NCBI GenBank assembly: GCA_947629585.1
Contig: CANREH010000031.1
Coordinates: 1-32,104, forward strand
Direction of reading: 5' to 3'
DNA: 32,104 nucleotides
Origin: an uncultured Lachnospiraceae bacterium
GTDB taxonomy: Bacteria > Bacillota > Clostridia > Lachnospirales > Lachnospiraceae
Shown here: positions 5,995-15,544 of the stretch, one piece after another
Numbering within the stretch: position 1 is the stretch's first letter
How the letters are laid out: each line of letters opens with the position of its first letter
The notes under the pieces: generated by a model
Told to the model about the DNA's origin: nothing
Database searches by the model: none
What the model saw: the letters and a program-made list of their open reading frames with translations, nothing else
Position numbers and translations under genes: made by a program

Positions 5995-8402
5995 ATCTCC
6001 AGAATAATTTCATTCTGCTCTTTCATCTTACTTTCAGGAAGATAGCTGCCTTTTAGTTCCTCTCCGTTCAGTGTCAGTTTTTTACATCCCGTTTCTGCAT
6101 GTTCCGGATTTTTTACGAGAATATGCAGATGTTTTCCGCGGAAATCTTTTTCTATTTCCAGCGATTCCCATTCTTTTGGAATCGAAGGGGCAATGGAAAG
6201 CCCATAGAAATCAGGGCGCATCCCTAAGATTCCCTCCACGCATCCGACCATGACTGTCGATGCCGTCCCGGTCAGCCAATGCACATGGGAACGCCCGAAG
6301 TGCGGGCTGTCTTTTCCTTCCGTAAACTGCCCGTAACAGTACGGCTCCAATTTACGGATTTCCGCCCTGTCATTCTGTGCTGCCGGGGCATTTTCCTTAA
6401 AATAAGTAAAGGCGCGGTCTCCGTGTCCAGACAGTGCTTCCGCAAGGATAATCCAGCCCTGCGACTGGGAGAAGATCCCCGCATTTTCCTTGACACCTGC
6501 ATTATAGATCACGGCAAGCGCACCGTCAAAGGCATGTTCATGGTAAGGCGGCGTCATTAACAGGGCGCCGTATTCCGTATTCAGCCCCTGATAGACGGTA
6601 TTTAATACCGTGTCCGCCTGCTCCTTTGTAGCAAGCCCGCTGATTACCGCCCAGCTCTGCGGGTTTAACCATAAATTTGCCTCCGGATCGGTACTCTTTC
6701 CAATGACTTCCCCTTTTTCCGTAAAGCCCCGGATAAAACGGTCGCCGTCAAAACAAAGCTCCTGCATAATCTTTCCCAGCTTTTCTTTGGATTCTTCCAG
6801 GTAACGGATGTAATCCATATCATTTTCATGCTCTGCAAATTTCTTCATAATTTCCAGAGCATAATAAAGCTGGAACGCAACGAATGTAGACTCCCCGTCT
6901 TTCCCAAGACGCAGGCAGTCGTTCCAGTCCGCATACAGCCCCGCCGGCATTCCATGTACGCCCAGATGGTTCATGGAAAAGTCAATGGCGCGCTTCAAAT
7001 GCTCATATACCGTTCCTTCCTCTTTATTGGCAAACGGAATGACTTCTTCTATAAATGCCAGGTTCCCGGATTCGGAAATATACTTATAAACCGTCGGGAA
7101 CAGCCACAGCGCATCGTCCGCACGGTAAGCAGGATGTCCGGTCTCCTGTACATAGGAAGCATCCTCCGGCGTATCCTCATGCCCGGCGTTATGGGTGAAT
7201 TTTACTAAAGGCAGCCCGCCGCCGTGATGGACCTGCGCGGAAAGCATAAAGCGGATCTTTTCTACCGCCATTTCCGGCGCAAGATGGATTACGCCCTGGA
7301 TATCCTGAACCGTATCGCGGTAGCCGTAACCATTGCGCAGGCCGCAGTAAAAGAAAGAAGCCGCGCGCGACCAGATAAAGGTCATAAAACAGTTATACGC
7401 ATTCCAGGTATTGATCATGGTATTGAATTCTTTGCTCGGCGTCCTGACCTGGAAACGGGAAAGCCTGCCGTGCCAGCAGGAAATCAGTTCGTCTAATTCT
7501 TTCCGGCAGATTTCTTCCGGATTCTGATAGCTGTTTAAGATTTCCTCCGCTTCCGCGTCATATTTCATTCCCAGCACAAAGGCAACGCTTTTTGTCTCTC
7601 CCGGCGCAAGCTCTATTTCGGTCATCAAGGCCCCACAGCCGTTGCCGTTATAATTAAGCTCCCGATTTAACTCTCCATTGATTACGCCTTCCGGATTCCC
7701 ATAGCCGTGATACCTTCCAAGAAAAGCCTCCTTATCGCCGCAGTAGGAAGAAACCTCCGCTCCTGCCAGCCCGAAGAAACGCTCCTCCACAATTTTATTA
7801 TCTACGTCTTTTCCCTTCTCTATTCCGTCCAAATTTCCGTGGATAAATTGGCAGATACGGTTTTTCTTAAACGCCGTTTTGGTAATAAACAGGGAATACT
7901 GTAAATTCACCTGATCCTGCTCATAGTTGCTGTTATTGGTAAACTCCGCATATCCCGTGACGCTTAACTTCCTTGCCTTGTCCGACTGATTGACAAGCTT
8001 TAAATTCCATACCTCATAAGTTTTATCTAACGGCACATAGTACAGAGCTTCCGAATGGATGCCGCTGTAATCCGCAAGCATTTTCGTATAACCAAGCCCG
8101 TGGCGGCACTCACTTTTATAAACGGAAACATCTTTCCCTACCGGCTGCCAGGATGCTGACCAGTAATCCCCGCTTTCTCCATCCCTGATATAAAGATAAC
8201 GTCCCGGCTGATCGAAATTGTTGAAGATATAGCGCAAAATTCTTCCATTTGCTCCGGATTTTGCAAAGCTGTAACCGCCCGCATTATTAGAAATAATGGC
8301 GCCGTATTCCGGCGAGCCCAAATAATTCGCCCAGGGAGCCGGGGTATCCGGCCGATCAATCACATATTCCCTTCTTTCATCATCAAAATAGCCAAATTTC
8401 AT
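5988..8402 (-). CDS. GH94 phosphorylase, short type (cellodextrin- or chitobiose-phosphorylase-like)
   Basis: An 804-aa cytoplasmic GH94 enzyme without signal peptide. It starts with the N-terminal beta-sandwich hallmark [15 protein letters not shown]...NYLG and contains the (alpha/alpha)6 barrel with the general-acid motif ADWNDCL at 491-497 and the C-terminal HWLTGTAS region. Length and opening match the ~800-residue clade of cellobiose, diacetylchitobiose and some cellodextrin phosphorylases. It differs clearly from the cellobiose phosphorylase beside it, so another substrate is likely, for example longer cellodextrins or a beta-1,3-linked disaccharide. The start codon is only 5 nt after the upstream stop, and its ribosome binding site (AAGGAGA) lies within the last codons of that gene, so the pair is coupled. 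Exact substrate is unresolved. Confidence 0.85.
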   Translation of the reverse strand: MKFGYFDDERREYVIDRPDTPAPWANYLGSPEYGAIISNNAGGYSFAKSGANGRILRYIFNNFDQPGRYLYIRDGESGDYWSASWQPVGKDVSVYKSECRHGLGYTKMLADYSGIHSEALYYVPLDKTYEVWNLKLVNQSDKARKLSVTGYAEFTNNSNYEQDQVNLQYSLFITKTAFKKNRICQFIHGNLDGIEKGKDVDNKIVEERFFGLAGAEVSSYCGDKEAFLGRYHGYGNPEGVINGELNRELNYNGNGCGALMTEIELAPGETKSVAFVLGMKYDAEAEEILNSYQNPEEICRKELDELISCWHGRLSRFQVRTPSKEFNTMINTWNAYNCFMTFIWSRAASFFYCGLRNGYGYRDTVQDIQGVIHLAPEMAVEKIRFMLSAQVHHGGGLPLVKFTHNAGHEDTPEDASYVQETGHPAYRADDALWLFPTVYKYISESGNLAFIEEVIPFANKEEGTVYEHLKRAIDFSMNHLGVHGMPAGLYADWNDCLRLGKDGESTFVAFQLYYALEIMKKFAEHENDMDYIRYLEESKEKLGKIMQELCFDGDRFIRGFTEKGEVIGKSTDPEANLWLNPQSWAVISGLATKEQADTVLNTVYQGLNTEYGALLMTPPYHEHAFDGALAVIYNAGVKENAGIFSQSQGWIILAEALSGHGDRAFTYFKENAPAAQNDRAEIRKLEPYCYGQFTEGKDSPHFGRSHVHWLTGTASTVMVGCVEGILGMRPDFYGLSIAPSIPKEWESLEIEKDFRGKHLHILVKNPEHAETGCKKLTLNGEELKGSYLPESKMKEQNEIILEMS

Positions 8403-8407
8403 AGATT

Positions 8408-10852
8408 CTAATTCTCCTTTCCCATGATCACTTCCACATTGACTTCTTTTTTGCCTGCATCAAACGGAATCACGCAGCCATCCACTTTCACGCCGTCTAC
8501 CAGCATAGATGCAACGCCTTTCTGCACATTGTCCGGATTTTTCACTTCAATATGATATACCACATTCCGAAACCGCCTTGTCAGCTTAAAACCGCCGAAA
8601 CCTTCCGGCAGGCACGGATTGATCTGCAGTCCCTGATGCGCAGGGTAAACACCGAGGATATATTGGGAAATATTGGCAAACGTCCATGCCGCCGTGCCTG
8701 TCAGCCAGCTGTTTTTTGCCTCGCCGTGCCGCACAGCGTCACGTCCTGCAATCATCTGGGAATACACATAAGGCTCCGTCCTGTGGATTTCACTGAATTC
8801 CTCGACATAGGCAGGACAGGTTTTTTTATAAATTTCAAACGCCCTGTCGCCATGCCCCACAACCGTTTCCGCAATGGAAACCCAGGGATTATTGTGGCAG
8901 AAAATCCCGCCGTTTTCCTTATATCCCGGCGGATAAGAAGAAATCTCTCCAAGCTCTAAATGATATTTCGTATAGGCAGGCTGCAAGATCATAATGCCAT
9001 ATTCAGTATCAAGCCTTTCCTTTACCGATTCCAGCGCTTTTTGGGCTTTTCCTTCCTTCACGCCGACGCCCGCAAGCACGCAGAAGCCCTGCGGCTCAAT
9101 ATAGATCTGCCCTTCCTCGCACTCTTTGGAGCCGACCTTATTGCCGTTGGCGTCATAGGCGCGCACAAACCATTCGCCGTCCCAGCCGTCCTTTAAAATA
9201 CTGTCGTACATCCTGGAAACCTCGCCCCTTGCGCGTTCCGCCTCGGCATTGTCGCCGAGAAGCTCCGCAAGATCTGCATATTCCCCTCCGTATTTCACAA
9301 ACATTCCGGCAATCAGCACGGACTCCGCCACAGGGCCTTCGCTCGGGCCAAAGGTCTGGAAGGATTCGCCCGGATGTTCGGAAAAGCAGTTTAAGTTCAG
9401 GCAGTCATTCCAGTCCGCGCGCCCAATGAGCGGCAGGCCATGAGGCCCTTTATGATTTACAATATAGTCAAAGGAACGCTTTAAATGCTCCATCAGGGAA
9501 GCCTTAGTATTCTCGTCATTATCATAAGGAACCATTTCCTTCAAAATCGAAAGATCCCCTGTTTCACGTACATAGGCGCTTGTCCCGGCAATCAGCCAGA
9601 GCGGATCGTCATTAAAACCGCTGCCGATATCGGCATTTCCTTTCTTCGTCAAAGGCTGGTACTGATGGTAAGCGCTGCCGTCCTCAAACTGCGTGGACGC
9701 AATATCAAGAATACGCTCCCTTGCCCGATCCGGAATCAGATGCACGAAACCAAGTAGATCCTGGCAGGAATCCCGGAAGCCCATGCCGCGCCCGATCCCC
9801 GATTCATAATAAGAAGCCGAGCGGCTCATATTAAACGTCACCATGCACTGATACTGGTTCCAGATATTCACCATCCGGTTAACCTTCTCATTGGCAGTTT
9901 CCACGGTATAGCGGCTGAGAAGCCCCGCCCAGTAATCCGTAAGTTCCCGGAACGCCTTCTCAACATCGGCATCGGAGCTGTATTTTGCAGTCATGGCATC
10001 CGCCGGTTTTTTATTAATCACATCCGGCGCTTCAAATTTTTCCTCTACCGGATTTTCAACGTATCCCAGCAGGAATACAAAGGATTTCTCCTCGCCCGGC
10101 GCAAGCGCTATGTCAATCTGGTGGGCTGCGATCGGAAACCACCCGCTTGCAACAGAACCAGTACACTTGCCTGCAAGCACAGCCTCCGGCTTGTCCGCAC
10201 CGCTGTAAACGCCGAGAAAACTGTCGCGGCTTGTATCAAATCCGTCAACCTTTGTATTCACCGTATAAAACGCATAGTGGTTTCTTCTCTCCCGGTATTC
10301 CGTCTTGTGATAAAGTGCAGATCCGACAACCTCGACCTCGCCCGTGCTTAAATTCCTCTGGAAATTCCTGGAATCGTCGTCTGCGTTCCAAAGACACCAC
10401 TCGACATAAGAAAAAAGCGAAATGGTTTTGGCTGCGTTTCCATGATTTTTCACTTTTACCTGAGAAATTTCACAGTTGTCATTCATCGGCACAAAGGTAA
10501 GCACCGACGCCTGGATGTCATTTTTGGAAGCGGTAAAGCGGCTGTACCCTAAACCGTGGCGGCACTCATAGGAATCGAGCTCTGTCTTTGTCGGCTGCCA
10601 GCCCGGATTCCATACCGTATCGCCGTCTTTTATGTAAAAATACTTTCCGTTAGCGTCATAAGGCACGTCATTATAACGATAACGCGTAAGCCGCAGAAGC
10701 TTTGCATCTTTATAAAACGTATATCCCCCGCAGGTATTGGAAATCAGGGTAAAGAACTCGCTGCAGCCAAGATAATTGATCCACGGCAGCGGGGTCTTTG
10801 GGGTCGTAATGACATACTCCCGGTTTTCGTCGTCAAAATAGCCAAATTTCAT
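8408..10852 (-). CDS. cbp: Cellobiose phosphorylase (GH94)
   Basis: An 814-aa cytoplasmic enzyme expected to cleave cellobiose with phosphate to alpha-glucose-1-phosphate and glucose. It reads collinearly with the known Clostridium cellobiose phosphorylases from end to end: [10 protein letters not shown], the [14 protein letters not shown] block, the [20 protein letters not shown] substrate loop, [26 protein letters not shown] with the general acid (about 478-490), and [14 protein letters not shown]. Length is typical. The ATG at 10852 has AAGGAGA 12 nt upstream. It lies 81 nt after the GH16 gene with a strong hairpin between, and is coupled to the second GH94 gene. It handles the beta-1,4 disaccharide product of the pathway. 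Confidence 0.95.
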   Translation of the reverse strand: MKFGYFDDENREYVITTPKTPLPWINYLGCSEFFTLISNTCGGYTFYKDAKLLRLTRYRYNDVPYDANGKYFYIKDGDTVWNPGWQPTKTELDSYECRHGLGYSRFTASKNDIQASVLTFVPMNDNCEISQVKVKNHGNAAKTISLFSYVEWCLWNADDDSRNFQRNLSTGEVEVVGSALYHKTEYRERRNHYAFYTVNTKVDGFDTSRDSFLGVYSGADKPEAVLAGKCTGSVASGWFPIAAHQIDIALAPGEEKSFVFLLGYVENPVEEKFEAPDVINKKPADAMTAKYSSDADVEKAFRELTDYWAGLLSRYTVETANEKVNRMVNIWNQYQCMVTFNMSRSASYYESGIGRGMGFRDSCQDLLGFVHLIPDRARERILDIASTQFEDGSAYHQYQPLTKKGNADIGSGFNDDPLWLIAGTSAYVRETGDLSILKEMVPYDNDENTKASLMEHLKRSFDYIVNHKGPHGLPLIGRADWNDCLNLNCFSEHPGESFQTFGPSEGPVAESVLIAGMFVKYGGEYADLAELLGDNAEAERARGEVSRMYDSILKDGWDGEWFVRAYDANGNKVGSKECEEGQIYIEPQGFCVLAGVGVKEGKAQKALESVKERLDTEYGIMILQPAYTKYHLELGEISSYPPGYKENGGIFCHNNPWVSIAETVVGHGDRAFEIYKKTCPAYVEEFSEIHRTEPYVYSQMIAGRDAVRHGEAKNSWLTGTAAWTFANISQYILGVYPAHQGLQINPCLPEGFGGFKLTRRFRNVVYHIEVKNPDNVQKGVASMLVDGVKVDGCVIPFDAGKKEVNVEVIMGKEN

Positions 10853-10895
10853 ATCTTTTCAGATTCTCCTTTTCTTTTTTCCATCCTATTTTCAA

Positions 10896-10922
10896 GCTGC
10901 CGCAGAAATTCCCTGCGGCAGC
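10896..10922 (-). other. Strong intergenic hairpin between GH16 and cellobiose phosphorylase genes
   Basis: GCTGCCGCAG (10896-10905) and CTGCGGCAGC (10913-10922) form a perfect 10-bp G/C-rich stem with a 7-nt loop. No U-run follows in the minus direction, so it is more likely a processing or stability element, or a partial terminator, separating expression of the secreted enzyme from that of the intracellular phosphorylases. Confidence 0.6.
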
Positions 10923-10933
10923 CCTTATGTTTT

Positions 10934-13900
10934 TTAAGAAACTTTGACCAGTGAGAAATCAGACAAGGTAATTGTGGAGGCTGGGGTATCAGTCAACTCC
11001 CCATCGGCTGTTTTTATCTGCCCCATCGAAACAGCAAATGTGATCTGGCTGCTTGTTTCTTTCCCGTCGCCTACGGTAAATTCAAAGCTTACCTCCTGCT
11101 CTGCATTTTCCGGCAGAACGGCATCCGTGCCGCCGTACCAGTTATAATCCGGCGTCATCAAGGAAAATTTAATGATACGCCCCTTGGTGGACAATGCCTT
11201 TCCTGTAAACTTATAAGTGCTTCCTTTTTCCAGAGTAAGCAGATCCGTATGGATTAATTTAACATCCCAGTCATCATTTCCCACATTAGTAATATCATAT
11301 ACTGCTTTCCCGTCTGCAAAAGAAACCTCTGCGGCTGCTGAACTGCCAATTTCTTTTCCCCATCCTTCTCCATCGTTGGAAAATTTGGGATTTTTTAATA
11401 AATTCTCATCAACTGGCTGTTCCGGCAGTTCTGGAGCGTCAATTTTTTCCAAAACAATCTCATCAATACAGATTCTATGCTGATCTTTGATCTGCTTTCC
11501 TTCCACGGCTCCCATAGCGATGTTAAATATGGAACCCGCATCGGTTTCTCTCTCCATCTGGAACTCTTTTGTATAAATATCATAAGTATCAATGTCTCCT
11601 GAAAGCTCCATCGTCCCCTGTGTATAAGGAGTCCAGTCCTCGCTTCCATCCGGATTTTTATGGACAGCGCCATTCCTTTGAATCGCAATAGTTATCTTCC
11701 TGTTCAGATTCGATTTTGCTTTTAAAGAAAGGCGGTACCACTGTCCCTTTTCCAGCAGGACATTACTTTGCTTTAACTGAATCTTCCAATCTGCGTCTCC
11801 CGTATCCTGAACCGTAAAATCTACCGCATGATCCTCCGTTAAACTGTCTACCACACAGGAAGCAGAGGCGGAACCGTCCACAAAAGACTCATATCCTGCC
11901 AGACCGCCGTTAAAGCTTCCGTTTTTGATGAGCGTATCTTCCACGATACGGACATCATCCAGATAATAAACTCCCGGTTCGCTGATGATAATCTTTATAT
12001 CCCTGTCTGCTGCCAAAGCTTCGGAAAATGAGAATTTATCATTATATTCTTGTCCTTTGCCATCCATTTCTTCTTCTATTTCCTGTCCGGCTATCATCAT
12101 GGTAATCTTCTTTCCCTGCTCTCCCTCTGCATAAAAGCTGGCAGCATAGTCACCGTCGGTCAGCGCAAGTTCCTTCTGGGAAAGAATCACCGGATTTTCC
12201 GGGGAAACATCGGAAGAAGCCTCTATCTTACATTTTCTAATGTTATTTTCATTAGTAACAGAAACCTTAGCGCTGTCCGGTTTCTGTATGCTCCAGTAGC
12301 CAAGACGTCCTGTCCCTTCCTGGAAACTGCCGTTATAAACATAATTTCCATCGGCAAGAACGGTTTTCTTTGCATTGGAATCATCAATTTTATCGCCGCT
12401 TACCTTGGTCACTTTTACATTGCTGATATGAACGGCAGCCGTAGAATCCGTATTTCCCAGATTAAACTCTAAGCGCCCGTTTCCATCATCTTTATCCGTA
12501 ATGGTATAATCATAAGTGAACGGATATTGAAATGTCTGCTTTTCTTTGGTCAGATTTACTTTTGTGTCTGCAAGATACCGCTTAAAAGAATAATCCGGTG
12601 CAGAAACATCCACAACCATGCTTCTTTCCTCGTCTGCATAAGCATCAAAGCTGACAAGATAGGTCGCGCCTCTTAAGACAGGAAGTCCCGGCTGTACTAA
12701 TTGTATACTGTAATCTGCAGTTCCTGCATTGACTGTGGAAATGGAAAGCTGTCCGTCCTTAATCTCCGCGCTTCCCTCCCCGCCGAGAGCCGTCAGGAAT
12801 TTCCAGTCCTGCTCATCCGACAGATCTTCCTTTACAGCAAAACTGCCATTATGGACATAGTTCCCATCCTGATCCGGATCACGCAATGTAATTTCCTTGA
12901 CCGGCTTTTCCACATCTTCATTGTAAGAATCCTTCTGGTATACCCGGACATAATCAATCTCATATGCTGCATTTTTAATATCCGTCGTCTCATCCGGGTT
13001 TCCAGGCCAGCTTCCGCCGACAGCAAGGTTTAAAATGACATAGAACGGCTGGTCAAACGGCGCCGGGTAAGTCACTTCTCCCTGCCCTTCTGTAATCGAA
13101 TACCAGTCGTCTGCCGTATGAATCAGATTGCCGTCCACATACCAGTTAATTTTCCCAGGCTCCCATTCTGCGCCGAATACATGGTATTCCCCGGAAAAAT
13201 CTCCCTGTTTCAGAGTATAATTGCCCTGTTTTTCACTGTGCGGGTTTCCAAAATGAATCGTTCCGTAAGAAGTATCTGTTTTATCTCCCAAAACTTCCAT
13301 AATATCAATCTCGCCGCATCTCGGCCACTGCCCATACAGGTTTTCATTGGTCGGCATCATCCAGAATGCCGGAAGGAATCCCTTTCCTTCTGGAACTTTT
13401 ACTCTGGCTTCAAACAGCCCGTATTTAAAATCATGTTTTCCCTGGGTATTGACACGTCCGGAAGTATAGGTTTTCTTTCCGTCCGCATCCGTTCCTTCTA
13501 TCGGCTTTAAGACAAGCTTCCCATCCTTAATATAAATATTCTCCGGGGAATCCACATAAGCCTGAAGCTCACTGTTTACCCAGCCCGGATCATGCGTTTC
13601 CACATTCCAGTCGTCTCTATTCAGGGTTTCTCCCTCAAACTCATCCTGCCATACCATTTTGTAACCTTGATGTAAATCCTGGAATGGATCTTCCGGCTCT
13701 GAAGGCTCTGACGGATTATCCGGCTCTGAAGGATTGTCCGGTTTTGACGGCTCGTCCGGCTTCTGCTCTCCTCCCGGTGCTGTGCCTCCGCCGCTTCCGC
13801 CCGGTACTATGGAAGTTCCTGCACCGCCCGTGCTTCCATTGCCGGAAGGCTGCTTATCCGTATCTTCTACTTCTACCGTATCGACAGCTTCTTTATCTTT

Positions 13901-15265
13901 CTGTCCTGCCGCCGCTGCCACATTTTCCACTGTGTTTCCGCTTTCTACCTTCTTACCGCCGATATCGGCGCTTCCTGCTTTTTCGCTGACAGTCGCTTTT
14001 TCTACTGCTGTTTTTACTACGGTTTCTTCTGCTTCTACTGTCAGGTTCTTTACCGTTCCATTTCCTTCAATCATAGTTTTTGCCGCCGTAACGCTGACAT
14101 CTCCAAGACTTGCTTTGGAATTGACAATAATATTGCTGCCTTCCCCGGAAACTACGGCTTTCTTTACCTCCGCATTGACGGAAATACTGGCGCTTTTTCC
14201 GGAAACATTCAGCTCTTCTACTTCGCTGTTCAAAGCTACTTTGGCATCCGCTTCTACATTAACTGTTTTTACCGGAGCCTCAATATAAACAGAGCTTTTT
14301 GCTTTTACCGTCAGATTTTTAATCGAAACGGTACCGGAAATATAACAGTCGGCGCTTATGCTGATACTGGTATCCGCTGATTTTACATTATCTCCAAAAC
14401 GCAGTGTCGGCGCTTTTTTCACTTTCTTTGCACTTGCCGTCACGGAAAGCTTATCCACCACTTCTATCTCCGCAATTTCCGCTTTCCCGGCATCAACAAT
14501 ATATTCTTCTCCCGACTCCAGGATAAGCTTTTCAATGTTAGCGCTGCCAAGATTTACGGTCTTGCCTTCCCCTACCGAATTCTTTATCATGACAGTCTCA
14601 TAAGCTCCCTCTTCCAAAGTCCTGGCTGCCGTTACTGTGACATTTTTCTTCTGGTTTTCTTCCTGATTCTCTTCCTTGTTCTCACCGCTATTCTGATCGT
14701 TATTCTGCTCCTTATCCTGCGCAGAAACAAAGACTTTCACCGTTTTCTTATAAGTCCTGGAATTTCCTTTTATTTTAGCGGTAATGCTTGTCTCACCTTC
14801 AGAAACTCCGGTAATAACGCCTTTTTTCACAGCTGCAATCTTAGTATCCCCTGATACCCACTTCACCTGCAGACTCTTATTGCCCTGTTTATCCACCGTT
14901 ACTTTGGCAGTTTCCCCTGCCTTTATTTCCACATTCTTTGTACTGATGGCAGGAGCCTTTACTACCGTAATACTGCAGGTATATTTCTTTTTTCCTTTCT
15001 TCCAGGTAATCTTTGCCTTCCCTGCTTTTTTCGCGGTAACAACCCCTGTCTTTTTCGCAACGCTGACAACAGCCTTTTTCGACGAGGTATAATTTCCCTT
15101 CTTTTCTTTCATGCCAATGACATTCAGATCCAACCTGTCACCTTTTGAAAGAATCGTTTTTGTTACAGACAGCTTTTTTGACGCCGCCTGCACAGAAACA
15201 GGGTTTGCTGCCATAGCAGCCGCAAGCACAATGGCTAACCCTCTCCTCCATTCTTTCTTTCTCAT
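10934..15265 (-). CDS. Secreted multidomain GH16 endo-beta-1,3(4)-glucanase with CBM4/9-like modules
   Basis: A 1443-aa exported enzyme. In order: signal peptide (cleavage after VQA, residue 27); two Lys-rich Ig-like Big_2-type domains (about 30-102 and 106-180); an Asn/Glu/Gln spacer; a repetitive Val/Ala/Lys-rich region of short beta-strand repeats (about 209-440) that I cannot assign; a Gly then Pro/Ser/Glu linker (470-528); a GH16 catalytic domain (532-777); then four CBM4/9-like segments (about 791-956, 970-1108, 1112-1275, 1288-1441). The catalytic motif EIDIME at 652-657 supplies nucleophile E652 and acid/base E657 and is the laminarinase type. No LPXTG anchor or SLH domain is seen. 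It should hydrolyse beta-1,3 or mixed-linkage glucan outside the cell. The ATG at 15265 has GGAGG 8 nt upstream. First gene of its operon, divergent from the AraC regulator. Confidence 0.93.
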   Translation of the reverse strand: MRKKEWRRGLAIVLAAAMAANPVSVQAASKKLSVTKTILSKGDRLDLNVIGMKEKKGNYTSSKKAVVSVAKKTGVVTAKKAGKAKITWKKGKKKYTCSITVVKAPAISTKNVEIKAGETAKVTVDKQGNKSLQVKWVSGDTKIAAVKKGVITGVSEGETSITAKIKGNSRTYKKTVKVFVSAQDKEQNNDQNSGENKEENQEENQKKNVTVTAARTLEEGAYETVMIKNSVGEGKTVNLGSANIEKLILESGEEYIVDAGKAEIAEIEVVDKLSVTASAKKVKKAPTLRFGDNVKSADTSISISADCYISGTVSIKNLTVKAKSSVYIEAPVKTVNVEADAKVALNSEVEELNVSGKSASISVNAEVKKAVVSGEGSNIIVNSKASLGDVSVTAAKTMIEGNGTVKNLTVEAEETVVKTAVEKATVSEKAGSADIGGKKVESGNTVENVAAAAGQKDKEAVDTVEVEDTDKQPSGNGSTGGAGTSIVPGGSGGGTAPGGEQKPDEPSKPDNPSEPDNPSEPSEPEDPFQDLHQGYKMVWQDEFEGETLNRDDWNVETHDPGWVNSELQAYVDSPENIYIKDGKLVLKPIEGTDADGKKTYTSGRVNTQGKHDFKYGLFEARVKVPEGKGFLPAFWMMPTNENLYGQWPRCGEIDIMEVLGDKTDTSYGTIHFGNPHSEKQGNYTLKQGDFSGEYHVFGAEWEPGKINWYVDGNLIHTADDWYSITEGQGEVTYPAPFDQPFYVILNLAVGGSWPGNPDETTDIKNAAYEIDYVRVYQKDSYNEDVEKPVKEITLRDPDQDGNYVHNGSFAVKEDLSDEQDWKFLTALGGEGSAEIKDGQLSISTVNAGTADYSIQLVQPGLPVLRGATYLVSFDAYADEERSMVVDVSAPDYSFKRYLADTKVNLTKEKQTFQYPFTYDYTITDKDDGNGRLEFNLGNTDSTAAVHISNVKVTKVSGDKIDDSNAKKTVLADGNYVYNGSFQEGTGRLGYWSIQKPDSAKVSVTNENNIRKCKIEASSDVSPENPVILSQKELALTDGDYAASFYAEGEQGKKITMMIAGQEIEEEMDGKGQEYNDKFSFSEALAADRDIKIIISEPGVYYLDDVRIVEDTLIKNGSFNGGLAGYESFVDGSASASCVVDSLTEDHAVDFTVQDTGDADWKIQLKQSNVLLEKGQWYRLSLKAKSNLNRKITIAIQRNGAVHKNPDGSEDWTPYTQGTMELSGDIDTYDIYTKEFQMERETDAGSIFNIAMGAVEGKQIKDQHRICIDEIVLEKIDAPELPEQPVDENLLKNPKFSNDGEGWGKEIGSSAAAEVSFADGKAVYDITNVGNDDWDVKLIHTDLLTLEKGSTYKFTGKALSTKGRIIKFSLMTPDYNWYGGTDAVLPENAEQEVSFEFTVGDGKETSSQITFAVSMGQIKTADGELTDTPASTITLSDFSLVKVS
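12398..12895 (-). other. CBM4/9-like module of the GH16 enzyme, near copy of the chemoreceptor insert
   Basis: Residues 791-956 of the glucanase, beginning ITLRDPDQDGNY and ending HISNVKVTKV. The stretch [15 protein letters not shown] and the block NGRLEFNLG are identical in the chemoreceptor insert at 20719-21198. The pattern G-x-x-x-x-I-Q-L followed by a Y-x-(V/L)-S-F-D-A strand fits family 4/9 carbohydrate-binding modules, several of which bind laminarin or mixed-linkage glucan. Confidence 0.8.
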
Positions 15266-15341
15266 AAACCAAGCCTCCTTACGTCTAAACTTTCTCCGTT
15301 AAAAACCCCAACAAACCTCCTTCCGCAATAATCTATTGTGC

Positions 15342-15374
15342 ATTATAACGATTTTAAGGGAACGGTTATATAAT
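15342..15374 (-). promoter_or_regulatory. Candidate promoter/operator of the GH16-phosphorylase operon
   Basis: A minus-strand TATAAT (15342-15347) has only TATAAC at the 17-nt -35 position (15365-15370), suggesting activator dependence. The same bases form an imperfect inverted repeat (ATTATAACG facing CGGTTATATAAT). It lies between the GH16 gene and the divergent AraC gene, so the regulator may act here. A second possible promoter on the same strand, TTGATA with TATATA at 16 nt, lies just upstream. Confidence 0.4.
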
Positions 15375-15447
15375 CCTATGGACAAAAATATCAAAATTAT
15401 GATACAATATGACGTAAAGCTTACCCTGGAATGGGCAAAAAATCATA

Positions 15448-15476
15448 TTGCAAGGTTTTGTCGTCCATGCTATAAT
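15448..15476 (+). promoter_or_regulatory. Promoter of the AraC-family regulator gene
   Basis: TTGCAA (15448-15453) and TATAAT (15471-15476) are separated by exactly 17 nt, and TG precedes the -10 by one base (extended -10). This is a good vegetative promoter about 70 nt upstream of the regulator start, so the regulator is probably expressed at a basal level without induction. Confidence 0.7.
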
Positions 15477-15544
15477 GAACTAATGTACTTAAAAAAATGG
15501 AGGGAAATTAAACTAATATATTTTGGGGAGGAAGTGAAGTTACA

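Noticed and set aside
13734-14288. 184-codon plus-strand open frame opposite the glucanase linker and repeat region
   Set aside because: It is the reverse of a low-complexity Gly/Pro/Glu/Val-rich region; the Ser/Pro/Thr-rich product has no family features.
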